A stretch of 64,000 nt of DNA from Zarea fungicola (lineage: Eukaryota > Ascomycota > Sordariomycetes > Hypocreales > Cordycipitaceae), in the NCBI GenBank assembly GCA_900169235.1, contig FWCC01000335.1, positions 1 through 64,000 on the forward strand, in the 5' to 3' direction. Positions 39,936 to 51,900 of the stretch are shown here, one piece after another (position 1 is the first letter of the stretch; each line of letters starts with the position of its first letter). A program made the position numbers and the translations under genes. Below the pieces are notes generated by a model, which had not been told where the DNA came from, ran no database searches, and saw nothing but the letters and a program-made list of their open reading frames with translations.

Positions 39936-42900
39936 CTATTTGCCCAAAATCATAGTCTCCAACTCATCACAATCCTGACTATTCCTTACTAAATTATAAA
40001 ACGCATGTTTCTTCGCCAAGAGCTCTCTAGGCGGCCCTTGCTCAACAATTCTACCATCACTCACAACCGCAACCTTATCAAAAGTCGCAATCGTCTTCAG
40101 CCGATGCGCGACAACAATGAGCGTTCCCAGAAACTGCGTCCGAATCACCTCTTGAATCATCGCATCCGTCGTGCTATCCACCGCCGACGTCGCCTCATCC
40201 AGGACGATAATCTTGGGCTTGCGGAGTAAAATCCGTGCGAGGCACAGTAACTGCCGCTGGCCCTGTGACAAGTTGGCGCCTCCCGTACTAACTGGTGAGT
40301 CTACAGTAAATTCGAAGCAACCCGCCCTTTTGTCCTTGTCGTCGTTTGACACGAGCCCAACGCTCCGCAGGGCAGTTTCGACGTCGTCAACGGGGAATTG
40401 ATGAAAGTAGTCCAGATTGGACCGGATGGTCCCTGAAAAGAGCGTTGGATCCTGCGGGATAAAGCCAACACGAGAGCGCAAATCTTTCACTCGAATGGTG
40501 GCAACATCAATCCCATCAATCAGAACGCGGCCGCTTCTTGGCTCTAAAAGACGCAGCAGGGCAAGCATCAATGACGACTTGCCCGCACCGGTGCGCCCGA
40601 CAATGCCAATCCTCTGGCCAGCATCCGCCGTAAAGGTAAGAGATTTCAGTACCGGCGGTAGATGAGACGCGTACGAGGCTTCCAAATCTTGTACCTCGAC
40701 TTGGCCGGCCGAGGGCCAATCGGCGGGCACAGCGTCGCCATCTAGCCTCTCCGTTTCCAGCTCCGCAAAGCCAACAACGGCCGCAACAGCATCCATAAAC
40801 GAGTCCAGGTGGCCAAACTGATTAATCACGTTGAACAGTGCGCGATACAGCTGTCCAAAAAAGGTGAGTGAGAATCCAATAGCGCTGAGGTTCGTCGCAG
40901 AAGACGATGAGTAGATGAGAAAGCCACAGGTGGCCATCATAAACGCCGTCCCGACGAGAGATAGCTGCAGTTTAATCCAGTCGTGAAAGGCCCAAAAATA
41001 CCTATCTGACAACGTCTTCGTGTCGAGATAACGATGCATGCCATTGATGAACTGGCGCTCGGCACCGAATGCGCGGATGGTGGTTAGACCGGCCGAAGTC
41101 GTGGACAGCTGCTCCAGGATGTCGCCGAGGTAAGTTGATGATCCAAGTTTCAGGCTGGATCTCGCCTTGACGTAGCGAGAGCCAATGTAGAAGCACCAAA
41201 CTAGCAGGAATAGAGCCACTAGACTTATATACTTGGAGGTAGACAAACTAAAGAAGAAAGAATGTTGGTAAGCTTTCTGATAGATGGAGGCTGCGGAGGA
41301 GGGATACGTACCCGATGCATATTATTGTCGTGAGCTTGACGAGGTTTCCGGTGGTTTTTGCAATGGTGTCGAGGACCCGATCATCAACTCGACTTGCTTC
41401 AACAGTAAATGTCTTGATAATTTCACCGAATGACGTCGTGTCTAGCCATAATAGCGGCATTCGAAGGACTTTAAACGTCATTTGACGAAAGAGGATTCTG
41501 GACGCCCCGCTACTGCCAGCATTCTGATGTATACCTGCGAGGGCAATGGCGGCGATGGAAGCAGCAGCAGCGCACAAGTAACAAAATATGCTGTTTTGAA
41601 ACTCCAAGTCAAGCCAAGCAGGCTGGGGCAGACTCTCGTCTCCGGCTCGAGTAGTTGATTTGATTCGACCAAAGTAGTAGTTTGTCAGAGCCTCGAGTCC
41701 CTCGTTGGCAATCAAAGCAATGACAAATATAAAAGTATACCACAATCCTCCAGCGGCTGTGAAATAACGTGTATACAGGTTCATTGAGAGACTGCTGGAA
41801 TGCTTGGGATGTACACCATCCGAGGCAGTCGGTGCTGCCGACTTCTTTTCCACTGCACTCCCTTCTTTTTGGCTGCATTCTGGTTGCTTTTCTGTGCTCT
41901 CAGGCCTCTGATATAGTGTTGAAACTAGCTTAGGCTTTCCTGCGTAGAGAATGGTGTTGTTTTCCAAGTGGACTTGGTACTTGGCACGCGGCAGGCACAA
42001 CGATACATGGTGGGTGGCCAGGATTCGCGTGCGGCCGTGCCCAAGCTCCCCGGTCAACGCCGTCAAGATGTGCTTCGTGACATGCGCATCCAGTGCAGAA
42101 AACACATCATCAACCACAATCAGCTCCACTGACGAGTACAGGGCGCGGGCAAAGGAAACGCGTGCCCGCTGGCCGCCGCTGAGCTTCGCGCCGCGGAGTC
42201 CGATCCGCGTCTGGTCGCCCTCTGGGAGCGCGGCCAGATCTGGTCCCAATGCGCAGGCGTTAATAACCTTTTTGTATCTCTCTTCATCATTGGGACTGCC
42301 AAAGAGTATGTTCTCTTCAATTGTAGCGTTTTGAAGCCATGGCGTCTGATTGACGTACGCGACGGGCCAGTTTGATGCCACTGCGGACGGCGCCTCCACG
42401 TTACCACTAGCAAGATCAGCTTCGCCGAGAATAGCAGCTAGGAGAAGACTCTTTCCCGATCCGGTTTTACCAGATATAACGCTCAGCTCTCCAACTGGAA
42501 AGTCCAATGTGACGTCGTGGAGCGAGAACCGCTCCTGCGTGGAACGCGGCTGGGCTTCTTTCACAGCGCAAGCGTGATCAGATGGCCATGAAAAAGTCGC
42601 ATCGAGGAAAGATACCTTGCTTGGTTTACTTGGTTTCAAGGATTTATTTTGCTCAGGAGAAGATAGATATTGGTCAATGTGAGCTGCTGCAGTTACTGAG
42701 GCATCATAGTTGAGCCACAACTCGGGAAAAACGCTCAAGCTCGATTGTAGCATAGGCAACACGGATATCAGTGGGAAGATGACTGATGGCGTCACATCAC
42801 CACCCATGAAAAAGTAGGTAGACACTGTTACGGTGGCAGTTATGAGTGGCGAAGCAGCGCTCCATGTTGCCCGCAAGGTATCGGAGGTTTGACTCTGACT

Positions 42901-44385
42901 TGAATCTTCAAGTTCCCTTTGGCGGTACGTGTCGATATGGTCCTGCCACTGTTCCTCGAGGGATGAGAATTTAATCTCACGCAGTGCATTGAGGGCTTCG
43001 TTTAACACGGATGCCGTTCTGCCACGCGACGAGCGCGCCGTTTTGCGCGCAGCACCCGCCTTCTTCACGAGAAATGTATCCACTGACATGGATGCCAATG
43101 TAACGAGAATGGCGGCAATTGTGCTCTGCCAGCTAATGAGGGTATACATAAATACTGCCGTGCAAGCCGCTTTTATCACTTGTGAGACGAGAAGCTGGGC
43201 AGTTGCGGAGAATCGGGCCAGCGCGGCGGTATCAGAGGCGACGAGGGTGATGGCATCAGGCATGGCTGCACTAGACAATTTGTGTTGGTCTTTGGCATTC
43301 TTCCGACGGAGGAGCTTATAGAAGATGGAGCTGGTGACCTGTGAGTTGACGACGACGCTCATTTCGGACCACTGCGTAAAGTTGAGCTGGGCAAGCAGAA
43401 TGGCATGTCCTACTTGTGAGGCGCCGATTCCAAGCAGCCACAGCCAAGTTTCATCGGATGCTCCATGAGCGTGCTCCAAAGACTTTAAAAGTCTCATGAT
43501 GCAGAATGATGGCGCAAGCCCAAACACCAGACTTGTTAAAACAAGGATGAGCTGCTTGATAAACACAGCAAAGCGTTGCCAGAAGAGCTGGCGCCAAATG
43601 AATGGTCCTGGCGAGGAGGGGGTCAAGACGGAAAGGCTAGAGGCTCGAGAGGCAAAGTTGAGAACAGGCATGGCGGCAAGGGAATCGGATTTGGTAGCAG
43701 TGTTGAAAGCAGGGAGGCACCAGGAGAGTGTGCATCTGGACAGGACGGACGCGCTATTTTCGGCGTCTACGAGATGGCCATCTGGTGTAAAGACGTCTGG
43801 ACGACGGGGTATAAGCAACTGGACCACGAGGAGAAGAATTGCACAGATAATCTGTGACCGTTGGCCGCTGGGTGGGTAGTGGAGGTTTCCATTATCCAGA
43901 CCAAGGGACTGGAGATGGGAGTGCAACAGCAGGAGCGAAAGGAATGCGCCAGCCAACCCACAGCGGTATGCTGCATTCGCATTCTGAGATTGTCGGACGA
44001 TATTGAGACCATTAAAACATAGGATGGGCCAGAATAATTGGCCAGATGGATGCAAATGCAGGCCCCAGATGGAGAGCTTCCATTGGAATGAAACCTGCGT
44101 GTATTCACCCCGCAGAGCCGCAGAGGCAAAACCAATAGAGGACAGAACTAATATAGTGAATCCGATGGCTTTCACACGGGCATCGTATGCGTTCTGAGAT
44201 TTCCTGGTAGCAACGCCGTCCTGGTCTTCATACATGATGGGTGTGTGAAAGAGGGTAGTCGAGGGACGTGGAATGCCGGCGTGGTTGGGGACGAGATGAG
44301 TCGTACATAGTAGCCACAAGGTATTATGCCAAGGGACTACTCCCCGTCTTATAATCAACTTCAAAATCCTAGTCACTGCAAGCAT
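39936..44385 (-). CDS. ABC-C (MRP-type) multidrug transporter
   Basis: Exons 41312-44385 and 39936-41247, separated by a 64-nt intron (donor GTACGT, acceptor TTTAG), give 1461 aa with two TMD-NBD halves preceded by extra N-terminal membrane helices. NBD1 has Walker A VISGKTGSGKSLLLA, signature LSGGQRARVSFARAL and Walker B ELIVVDDVFSALD, in which the catalytic Glu is replaced by Asp. NBD2 has GIVGRTGAGKSSLMLALLRL, LSQGQRQLLCLARILLRK and IIVLDEATSAVDS, all canonical. One degenerate and one consensus catalytic site is the usual asymmetry of the ABC-C subfamily. It is a membrane exporter of conjugates or toxic compounds; the ligand is unknown. The start is uncertain: ATG 44385 or 44235 (MYEDQDG), the latter leaving more room for the divergent promoter. 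Confidence 0.9.
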
Positions 44386-44525
44386 TGATAATCAGGACAC
44401 TATGGAAATTATTTTCATGTGTGCAGCCTGACCCTTGGCTCAGCCGCTTGTTGGTGCCTATAATTGTACCCATTTCTTTTTTTGGCTTGTTTGTTATGCG
44501 TCTGTTTCACTTACTCAACACCACA
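44386..44525. promoter_or_regulatory. Short divergent promoter between ABC transporter and tannase
   Basis: Only 140 nt separate the annotated starts (290 nt if the ABC start is 44235). This leaves little room for two independent promoters, and co-regulation is possible. Confidence 0.4.
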
Positions 44526-46437
44526 ATGAACTCCTCCGTTTCCCTTTTATACCTATGTCAACTGGCTCTTTTAGCTTTAGCGAGAGCAACAGGCTTTGAG
44601 CAGAAATGTCTCCAGTTTCAGCCAGAGTCCGCGGCGGTGGATGGCTTCCATCTCACGACCCGCGAGTATCTGGCCGTCAACACCACTGTCGACATTCCAA
44701 ACAACGATCCTTCCTGCAACATCCGCCAGCAAAAAGTCGCAGCTAGTCTGTGCCGCGTGGCGGGTCATGTAAAGACGTCGGAAGTTTCTGGGATATCGTT
44801 GGAGCTGTGGCTGCCGGAGCAGTGGACGGGCCGGAGGGTGCTGTCGACTGGTAATGGTGGCGTGGACGGCTGTAAATATCAATTCAACCCTTGAAGTTTT
44901 TCGGTCACTCACGCCGAATAGGCATTAAATTCACAGACCTGGCATATGGTACTGCGCATGGGTTCGCGACGTTGGGTACGAATAACGGGCATGACGGGCC
45001 GTCGTTGCGGGCACTGCTCAACAATGACGATGCTGCTGTCGATTTCTCTCACAGAGCGTATGTCCAAAAAAAAAAAAAAAAAAACTCATACTAAAAGAAA
45101 GTGACAATTCTAACGGGTAGCGTAGGCTGCACACGGGCACCGTAGCTGGCAGGCTTCTCGTGGAAGCGTTTTACGGAAGCAAGCCAAAGTACTCGTACTA
45201 CCTAGGGTGCTCCCTTGGTGGACGCATGGGTATCCAAGCGGCAGACATGTACCCTGCAGACTATGATGGCATCGTAGTAGGCGCGCCGGCGATTGATTTC
45301 AATCTACTCCAGGGACAGAGAGCCATGTTTTACAACGTGACGGGTGCTAATGGGTCAGCAAACTACATTGAACTCGACACATGGAAAGGGCTGATCCACG
45401 AAGAGGTGCTCCGACAGTGCGATGGTCTGGACGGTGTGGTAGATGGCATTATTGAAGTGCCATCATGGTGTGAGTTTCGGCCAGAGGCATTGCTGTGTAC
45501 GGGTGGTTCTCACCAAGCCCAGTCGCAGTGCTTAAACGCGGAGCAGGTAGGCCAGCTGCGCAGGATTTATCAAGATTTCAAATGGCCGAATGGGAGTGTT
45601 TTATTTCCTCGGATGAACCCAGGTAATGAAGTCACTGCAACAGAAAAGCTGTTGGCAGGGAAGCCTTTCAATTACTCAGTGGTAAGTGAATAAACAAAGG
45701 GAAAATGGCAATTGTAGATACCAAACTAATGGAGGCGATTGCTACAAGGAATACTACCGGTACGCGATAACTGGCGATGCAAACTGGGACATGTCACGAT
45801 TCAGCTTTGAGACAATTCAGCTGGGTGAGGCAGTCAACCCAGGTGGCATCCGAACACACCCGGCATCGCTAGAGTTATTCAGAGAGCGAGGGGGCAAGAT
45901 GATTGTGTACCACGGGGGTCAGGATAATCAAATCACGAGTTTCAAGAGCGAATTGTTTTGGGAGCGACTGGCGCGGCAGGCGGGCAAGGAGCAGTTGGAT
46001 GCATATTACCGCTTCTTCCACATATCGGGCATGTCACACTGCAGTGGCGGGCCGGGTGCGTGGGTGTTTGGGCAGGGCGGTGGCGGCGCGAGTGACGGCA
46101 TGGTTGGATTTGAGGCCGAGACGAACGTACTGGCGGCGATTGTGGCGTGGGTGGAAGATGGACGGGCGCCGGAGGACATTCGGGGGACGAAATGGGTGAA
46201 TGATGAAGCCTCGGCGGGGGTTGATTTCCAGCGGAGGCATTGCCGGTGAGTTGGTCCTGGTTGTTCTGCTTTCATGGCGAATGTGTTTTTGCTAAGGCTG
46301 GTGGCAGGTATCCCAAGACGCAGACGTACGTAGGAGGGGATTCGAAGCAAGTGTCGAGTTGGCAATGCATGGAGCCAAGAGGGTATGCTTGGCAGGATGC
46401 TGCATTTACAAAAAGATCTATTATCGATGGCTGGTAA
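44526..46437 (+). CDS. Tannase/feruloyl esterase family, secreted
   Basis: I infer five exons (44526-44871, 44922-45057, 45126-45681, 45749-46245 and 46308-46437) coding for 554 aa. A signal peptide is evident (SVSLLYLCQLALLALARA). The nucleophile elbow is YYLGCSLGGRMG and the family-typical flanks are RVLSTGNGGVDGC, YGTAHGFATLGTNNGHDG and YDGIVVGAPAIDF. The catalytic Asp and His regions are near KMIVYHGGQDNQITS and FFHISGMSHCSGG. Cysteines matching the CS-D-HC disulfide layout are present, including DFQRRHC. Such enzymes cleave ester bonds of gallotannins or feruloylated polysaccharides outside the cell. Intron 2 holds a 19-A run. The acceptor of intron 3 is 45748, not the closer 45717, because only 45748 keeps phase and yields YSVEYYRYAITGDANWD. 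After SSWQC the protein has about 24 extra residues of unknown meaning. Confidence 0.87.
45066..45084 (+). repeat. Poly(A) run of 19 in tannase intron 2
   Basis: This is an uninterrupted A19 homopolymer just after the GTATGT donor. A length error here would not alter the protein. Confidence 0.8.
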
Positions 46438-47939
46438 ATATCAAATCTGGAAAAACGGGAGATGGATGGCGTCAGACGTGGGCAATTGGGGGGCATCAAC
46501 TCAGGGCGAGCTTTGGAGGTGGCTGGTGCGACGCCACTATCGAGTTGGGGCGTCGCTAGGTAGTTTTAGGCGGGCTCTGGTCTGCGGACAATACAGATAA
46601 TACCTGAATAAAAAACCTAAACGCTATAATACGGCCGACAGATATGAGTAATCTTTAGTAACCAGTTTTGTCTTTTCATTCTTTTCATTCTTTTTAATTT
46701 TAATTTTACGTTGAACAGGGCGAGTTCGCATGGTCTGACAGTGGCCTGTCTCGTTTAGTGATGAGTGTTGTTCAGGCGTTGACGTCGTATCCTTTTAGGC
46801 CCGTTTACAGCTGCAGGGTGAGCTAGGGGGGGGAAGAATGTAGGGGACTTGTGGAGACGGGCAGCGGAGGGATTGGCCACCCACCCAACCGCTGTGCTAC
46901 TGTGCCACTGTGCCACTGCAGCTTTGGCGTGCTCAGACAGCCCCCTTGAACCCACTACCAACGCCGCCCATTGTCTTGGGATGTGGGTGTGGCTCTGGTG
47001 GTGACGTTTCGGCCACTATGAGCCGTTTTATTCGGCACCAAAAAACCCGCCACTATAAAAATAGTCGTGGAATACGAACAACTCAGTATCCACTGCAACG
47101 CTGCTAGTCGCCAACTAGTCAAGACTGGTAATTGAGGCTGCCGGGGTCACTGGCCGTCGGTCAAATTAGGTCCTGGGGCAAATGAAAACCCCCGAGACGA
47201 ACTCGCTACAAGGCTACGACAGGCTTAGCTTCCACTGGCTGGCCCGCGTTGGCAGGCTGACAGACTTGACAGTTGAGGCAAGAGGTGCAGCAATTGTTTT
47301 GCCCAAAAACGCCCCCCAATTTTGCAAAACGAGGCCACGAGAACACGAGGTGGACGCCTATCCTGCCCCATCCCTCCCATCCCATTGATTTTCTCTTGCT
47401 CTCTTGCCAAGGGAAACAAAGCAGAGACACGAACTCCCAAGGAAAATACGAGCAGAAACTATCATGCCAAGTGCCCTGTTGCAATAAGAGTCCTCGTCCA
47501 CCCTCCTCACCCTGTCTCTCTCTCAATATCAGTCTTATCCTTCGCTCTCGCTCGTTGCTTTTTCTAAGCCTCCATTTCAGAGACATTCTAATTCCACCGA
47601 CGACTTTGTGACAGCACACGAACAACTCAGCCAGCCCTTGAGGATACCGACTCTCGTTTTCATTTCCCGTCTTCTTTCTTCAGTCAACCTTTGTACAAGT
47701 TCTTTCCATAGATTGGCGGCGCTGCCATCACCATTGTTGGCCTGTCTTGTCGCCCCAGACACTCGCTTACCTTGACTCGCTTACCTTGACTCGCAAACGA
47801 CGAATCTCTGATTTACTCGCCATTCTTCTTTTACGGAAATATTCTACATTTATTTATTGATTTATTTACATTTTCTTGAACATTTTTATACATAATACGC
47901 ATATACACATATACACATACAAACGTATATACAAACGCA
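46438..47939. promoter_or_regulatory. Gene-free region and promoter/leader of the GH5 gene
   Basis: This 1.5-kb interval holds a duplicated TTGACTCGCTTACC unit (about 47768-47790) and CT-rich stretches at 47500-47560. Just before the GH5 ATG is an AT-rich run of ATACACATATACACATAC type. The short ORFs are not convincing. Confidence 0.35.
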
Positions 47940-49220
47940 ATGCCGTCATTTACCACCTACGCCTCGGCCCTGGCCCTCGCCCTCGCCGGCGCCTCAGCCA
48001 AACTCCAATATCTCGGCGTCGCCATGGCCGGCATCGACTTTGGCTGCGACATTACCGGTATCTGTCCCTACGAATTCACCGCCCTCCCCCTCCCCGACTA
48101 TGGCGGAGCCGACGGCGCCGGCCAGATGCAGCACTTTGTCAAAAACGACGGCCTCAACATCTTTCGCCTCCCCGTCTCCTGGCAGTTCCTCACCTTTGGC
48201 CACGGCGGCACCAAGCTCAACGAGACCAGCTTCGACAGCTACAACGAGCTCATGACTGCCTGCTTCGACACCGGCGCCTACTGCATGATTGACCTCCACA
48301 ACTTTGCCCGCTACAACAACGGCATCATTGGCCAGGGCGGCCCCTCGGACGACGACTTTGCCACCCTCTGGTCCAACATTGCCGCCAAGTACGCCGACAA
48401 TGACCGCGTTGTCTTTGGCCTCATGAACGAGCCCCACGACCTCGACATCCAAATCTGGGCCAAAACCTGCCAGGCCGCCGTCACCGCCATCCGCAAAGCT
48501 GGTGCCGCCAAGCAAATCATTCTCCTCCCCGGCACCAACTTTGCCAGCGCCACCGAGTTCGTCTCGACCCAGTCCGCCGCCAACCTCGCCAAGATCACCA
48601 ACCCGGACGGCTCGACTGACGGCCTCCTCATGGACCTGCACAAGTACCTCGACATCAACAACTCTGGCCAGCATGCCGAGTGCACCACCGACAACGTCGC
48701 CGGCTTCCAGGCCATCACCGACTGGCTGCGCCAAAACAACCGCACCGCCATGGTCTCCGAGACGGGCGCCTCCATGGACCCTTCCTGCATGAAGGATTTC
48801 TGCGCCCAAAACACCTTTCTCGCCCAAAACTCAGACGTCTTTGTCGGCTTCGTCGGCTGGGCCGCCGGCAGCTTCCATCCCGACTACATGCTGTCCCTGA
48901 CCCCCACCGGCACCACGGGCAACTACAAGGACAACGCCCTCATGGAGCAGTGCATCCTCGACGTCTTCAGCAAGGTCTACACCCCGGCCAAGGGCACGCC
49001 CACGCAATCCAAGACGGCCAGCACCAGCACCAGCACCAGTGTTGCTGCCGGCAAGGGCCCCTCCACCAAGACGAGTGATTCCATCTTTCACGAGTCCACC
49101 AGCTCCTCCGAGCCTTCCAAAAAGGACCAGGGCAATGCCGCAGCGGCCCTGTCTGCGAGCGGCAGCTCTCTTGGTCTCGTCGTAGCCGCCACGGCTGCTC
49201 TCTTCTTTGCCACTTTGTAA
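47940..49220 (+). CDS. GH5 family endo-beta-glucanase, GPI-anchored
   Basis: The 426-aa intronless enzyme begins with a signal peptide (SALALALAGASA, cleavage near residue 20). It follows the GH5 (cellulase A) pattern: GVAMAGIDFGCDITG, FRLPVSWQFLTF, MIDLHNFARYNNGIIGQGG, the acid/base motif VFGLMNEPHDL (Glu164) and the nucleophile motif MVSETGAS (Glu274). It should hydrolyse beta-1,4-glucan in a retaining mechanism. No carbohydrate-binding module is present. A Ser/Thr-rich linker (SKTASTSTSTSVAAG) leads to a hydrophobic tail (SLGLVVAATAALFFATL) preceded by small residues, a GPI-attachment signal, so the enzyme is probably cell-wall or membrane tethered. Such GPI-anchored forms may act on the fungus's own wall or keep products close. 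The linker is a likely Pmt substrate. Confidence 0.92.
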   Translation: MPSFTTYASALALALAGASAKLQYLGVAMAGIDFGCDITGICPYEFTALPLPDYGGADGAGQMQHFVKNDGLNIFRLPVSWQFLTFGHGGTKLNETSFDSYNELMTACFDTGAYCMIDLHNFARYNNGIIGQGGPSDDDFATLWSNIAAKYADNDRVVFGLMNEPHDLDIQIWAKTCQAAVTAIRKAGAAKQIILLPGTNFASATEFVSTQSAANLAKITNPDGSTDGLLMDLHKYLDINNSGQHAECTTDNVAGFQAITDWLRQNNRTAMVSETGASMDPSCMKDFCAQNTFLAQNSDVFVGFVGWAAGSFHPDYMLSLTPTGTTGNYKDNALMEQCILDVFSKVYTPAKGTPTQSKTASTSTSTSVAAGKGPSTKTSDSIFHESTSSSEPSKKDQGNAAAALSASGSSLGLVVAATAALFFATL

Positions 49221-51900
49221 AAAAGTTGATTTACTCGGCATTTCTTCCTTTATCTTTTCCCTTATTGTCGGATCTTTGAACATAGTGTATATTTTTTACA
49301 TACTTGGAAGGGCCTAGTTTTACTTACCGGGCGTTTTCTGCTTCCTTCTTTTTTTTTGTTACACTGCATGCTGCATATCTGCATCATATGGGACAGGCGT
49401 TTGGCGCTTCATTTTACATTGTTTCTATACGTTTACTGTTACACATGTACAAGGAATGTTGACGAGGTACATTAGACGCTTAGAACGAAGAAGTTGCAAA
49501 AGCAAACACGCATTTGCAATTTTACTTTTGCATAGATTCTAGCATAGATGTTTAATATTGGATGTTAATATTGGATGGAGCTTTAAATATCGTACTACCC
49601 CGGCGCATCGACGAGCAAGGTTAAAATTAAAGCAGGAGGTTGGAGATTAATTACCCAGTACACACGGCAGGGGGCAGTATGGGACCTGCAATAAAAAATG
49701 TCGATTGCCAAGATGTTGGTTTTTCTACGGCGATTTTATCCGGCTCGGCGGCTGGGCTTTGGCGATCATCAACAATGTGCAATAATATTTTGTGTCTTTA
49801 TATACCAGCTCTCCGTGCCGGTGCTCTAGCTACCTGCAAGTAGTTATGCTTATTATTATTAACTAGTTTCTCGCCCCTTTTCGCTCGGATGTTTATACTA
49901 GTGAGCCTCAGTCTAACAGCTTTAATTAATTTTCATCAAGCTTATTTAGATTGGCACGCCAACTTCAGCCTCACTTTGACTACCGAGTACAAACCGCATA
50001 CAACCAGCCGGAGCATGTTGTTGAGTAAAATACCAAATCCCTTTCCTACATGAAATATGAACTAATTTCAATTCCAAGCCCGAAATACGGTACTTTTACG
50101 CACCTTGCCCTGTGCACAGCACGCCTTGCCCTGCACTGCCCCCGGGCTAATTCCAAGCCTTCATCGGGCATCGCGTGAAATGGAGCTGCGCCCTTATCAC
50201 TCTGTAAAGCGATTGGCAGATTACAAACCCCTGGCACTTGTGGGGAGATTTTCATGACGGCAGCTTTTCTACGTTAGACTCATTTCCTCGCACAGCTGTC
50301 CATAAAGGGCGATCCAGGTACGAGTATCCCGACGTAGAATTGCAGATTTTGTCCTTTACAAGCGAGCGTGTCTGGGACTACGCTAGCTTTCCTAATCACC
50401 ATCTGGGCAAGAAGATTTTCGCACAAAGAAAAGAAAAAATATTCCACATGCATCTCAGACAGAATAATAAAGTTCTTCTTCAGTCTCAGATGATCGACCA
50501 ATATTTTGGTAACTAACACGTGCACTGGATGCGTTTTAAAATCGCCGAGGCATCGAACAACTGCACAACCCAGCAATGAAGAATAGTCGGATCAGTATTG
50601 CCGCACAAACTCATCTCGTTTTTCGGAAACAAAAACGAAATTAAATATGTGAAAAAACACAACCCGGATATCGGTAGGGTGGTGGAAGATACCCTCCTCT
50701 CCACCACTCAACACATCCTCTTCACATCAACGGTCATGTAATAACCCGTCTGAAAATAGGCCCTAATTCAAGACTAGCAACTCCTGATTTTCTCTCTTCT
50801 GCCAGCCATTTTAGGCATTTTTTACGCATGGTCTGGTGCGCCGCCTGTGCAGAGCTTCAGCCGAAAGTTCAGCTGCCGCAAGCCACTCGGTCCTATTAGG
50901 AAACTGATGGCGGAAACAAACAATTTTGCCACAGCGCGAGAAAAGCGACTGCTCTATTAGAAAATAAAGAAAATATGATATTCCAGAACTTCTAGTAAAT
51001 CTAATAATAGGAAATTATGTCTGCTCTACTATTTCTTGAGCCAGCAAGAATACATGCCGTGTTCGTTGTAACTTGGTGTCTGTCCATCCACGTTCCGTGT
51101 AAGTCGTGAGGTGCTTACCTGCTGCTTGCTGTCTAATTTCCTCGGACAAATACGAAATACGTACCTATTTTTTCTCTCGTCACTTGCATCCCCTTCACAT
51201 CGTCACTGTCCAGTCAAGATCTAGACCACACGCATTGCCCACCACCCTGGTTCGCATCAAGGCCGCCTTGCCATGCAGTCATCCCGCCTCGACTCTATCT
51301 TTGGGCCTAACCCATCCCAGCCTCGTGGATCCTTACCATGTTTACTTGCTTGCGAATCTTAACTTTCGGTTTTGGTGCCTGGTACCTGACGCTAATGCAG
51401 GTGCTGGCACACGACGACACACCGCGGGTGTTGAATGGATCCATTCAACAACCTTTCTCGGGTCCATGCCCCATGTTGAGTTTACTCAGCCGGCGCTTCA
51501 AACTCGGTCTGCCTCTGGTGTGCCGTGTAATTCATCTTCCGCTAGAGGCACTGCGCCCAATCTATCTCGCCTTGCTCTGGCCATCGATCCACCAACCATG
51601 CCTGGAACTGGAGTCCCATGGGCAGGTAGGCTGTAGCTGAAATGGAGTAGCAGTTTTTGCTGACCTCCCTGGCCAGGAAAGCTGCCCGAGAGCGCCAATG
51701 ATGAGCACTTATATATACAGCATGTCCCGTCGACCTTGACATTGCTCTTTCTACTGATCTCTCCTCAGTGCTCCTCACTCTCATTTGGGAATACACAAAG
51801 AGTCAAATCTTGTCATTCCTGTCCTTTCGTTTTTCCCCTTTCAGTCTTTACAGTCACTCTTTCTATAAAAGGCATCCATTCTTTCTGCCTTTTTTCCAAT
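49221..51900. promoter_or_regulatory. Long gene-free region upstream of the aspartic protease
   Basis: The interval is 2.7 kb. The part at 49300-51050 is AT-rich with no ORF of interest. A TATATATA element at 51711-51718 lies about 185 nt before the protease ATG and is a good TATA box candidate. A CT-rich leader follows. The ORFs at 51106 and 51338 look random. Confidence 0.4.

Noticed and set aside
51106..51640. 176-aa and 100-aa ORFs upstream of the protease
   Set aside because: No domain-like pattern, they overlap each other in different frames, and they lie in the protease promoter.
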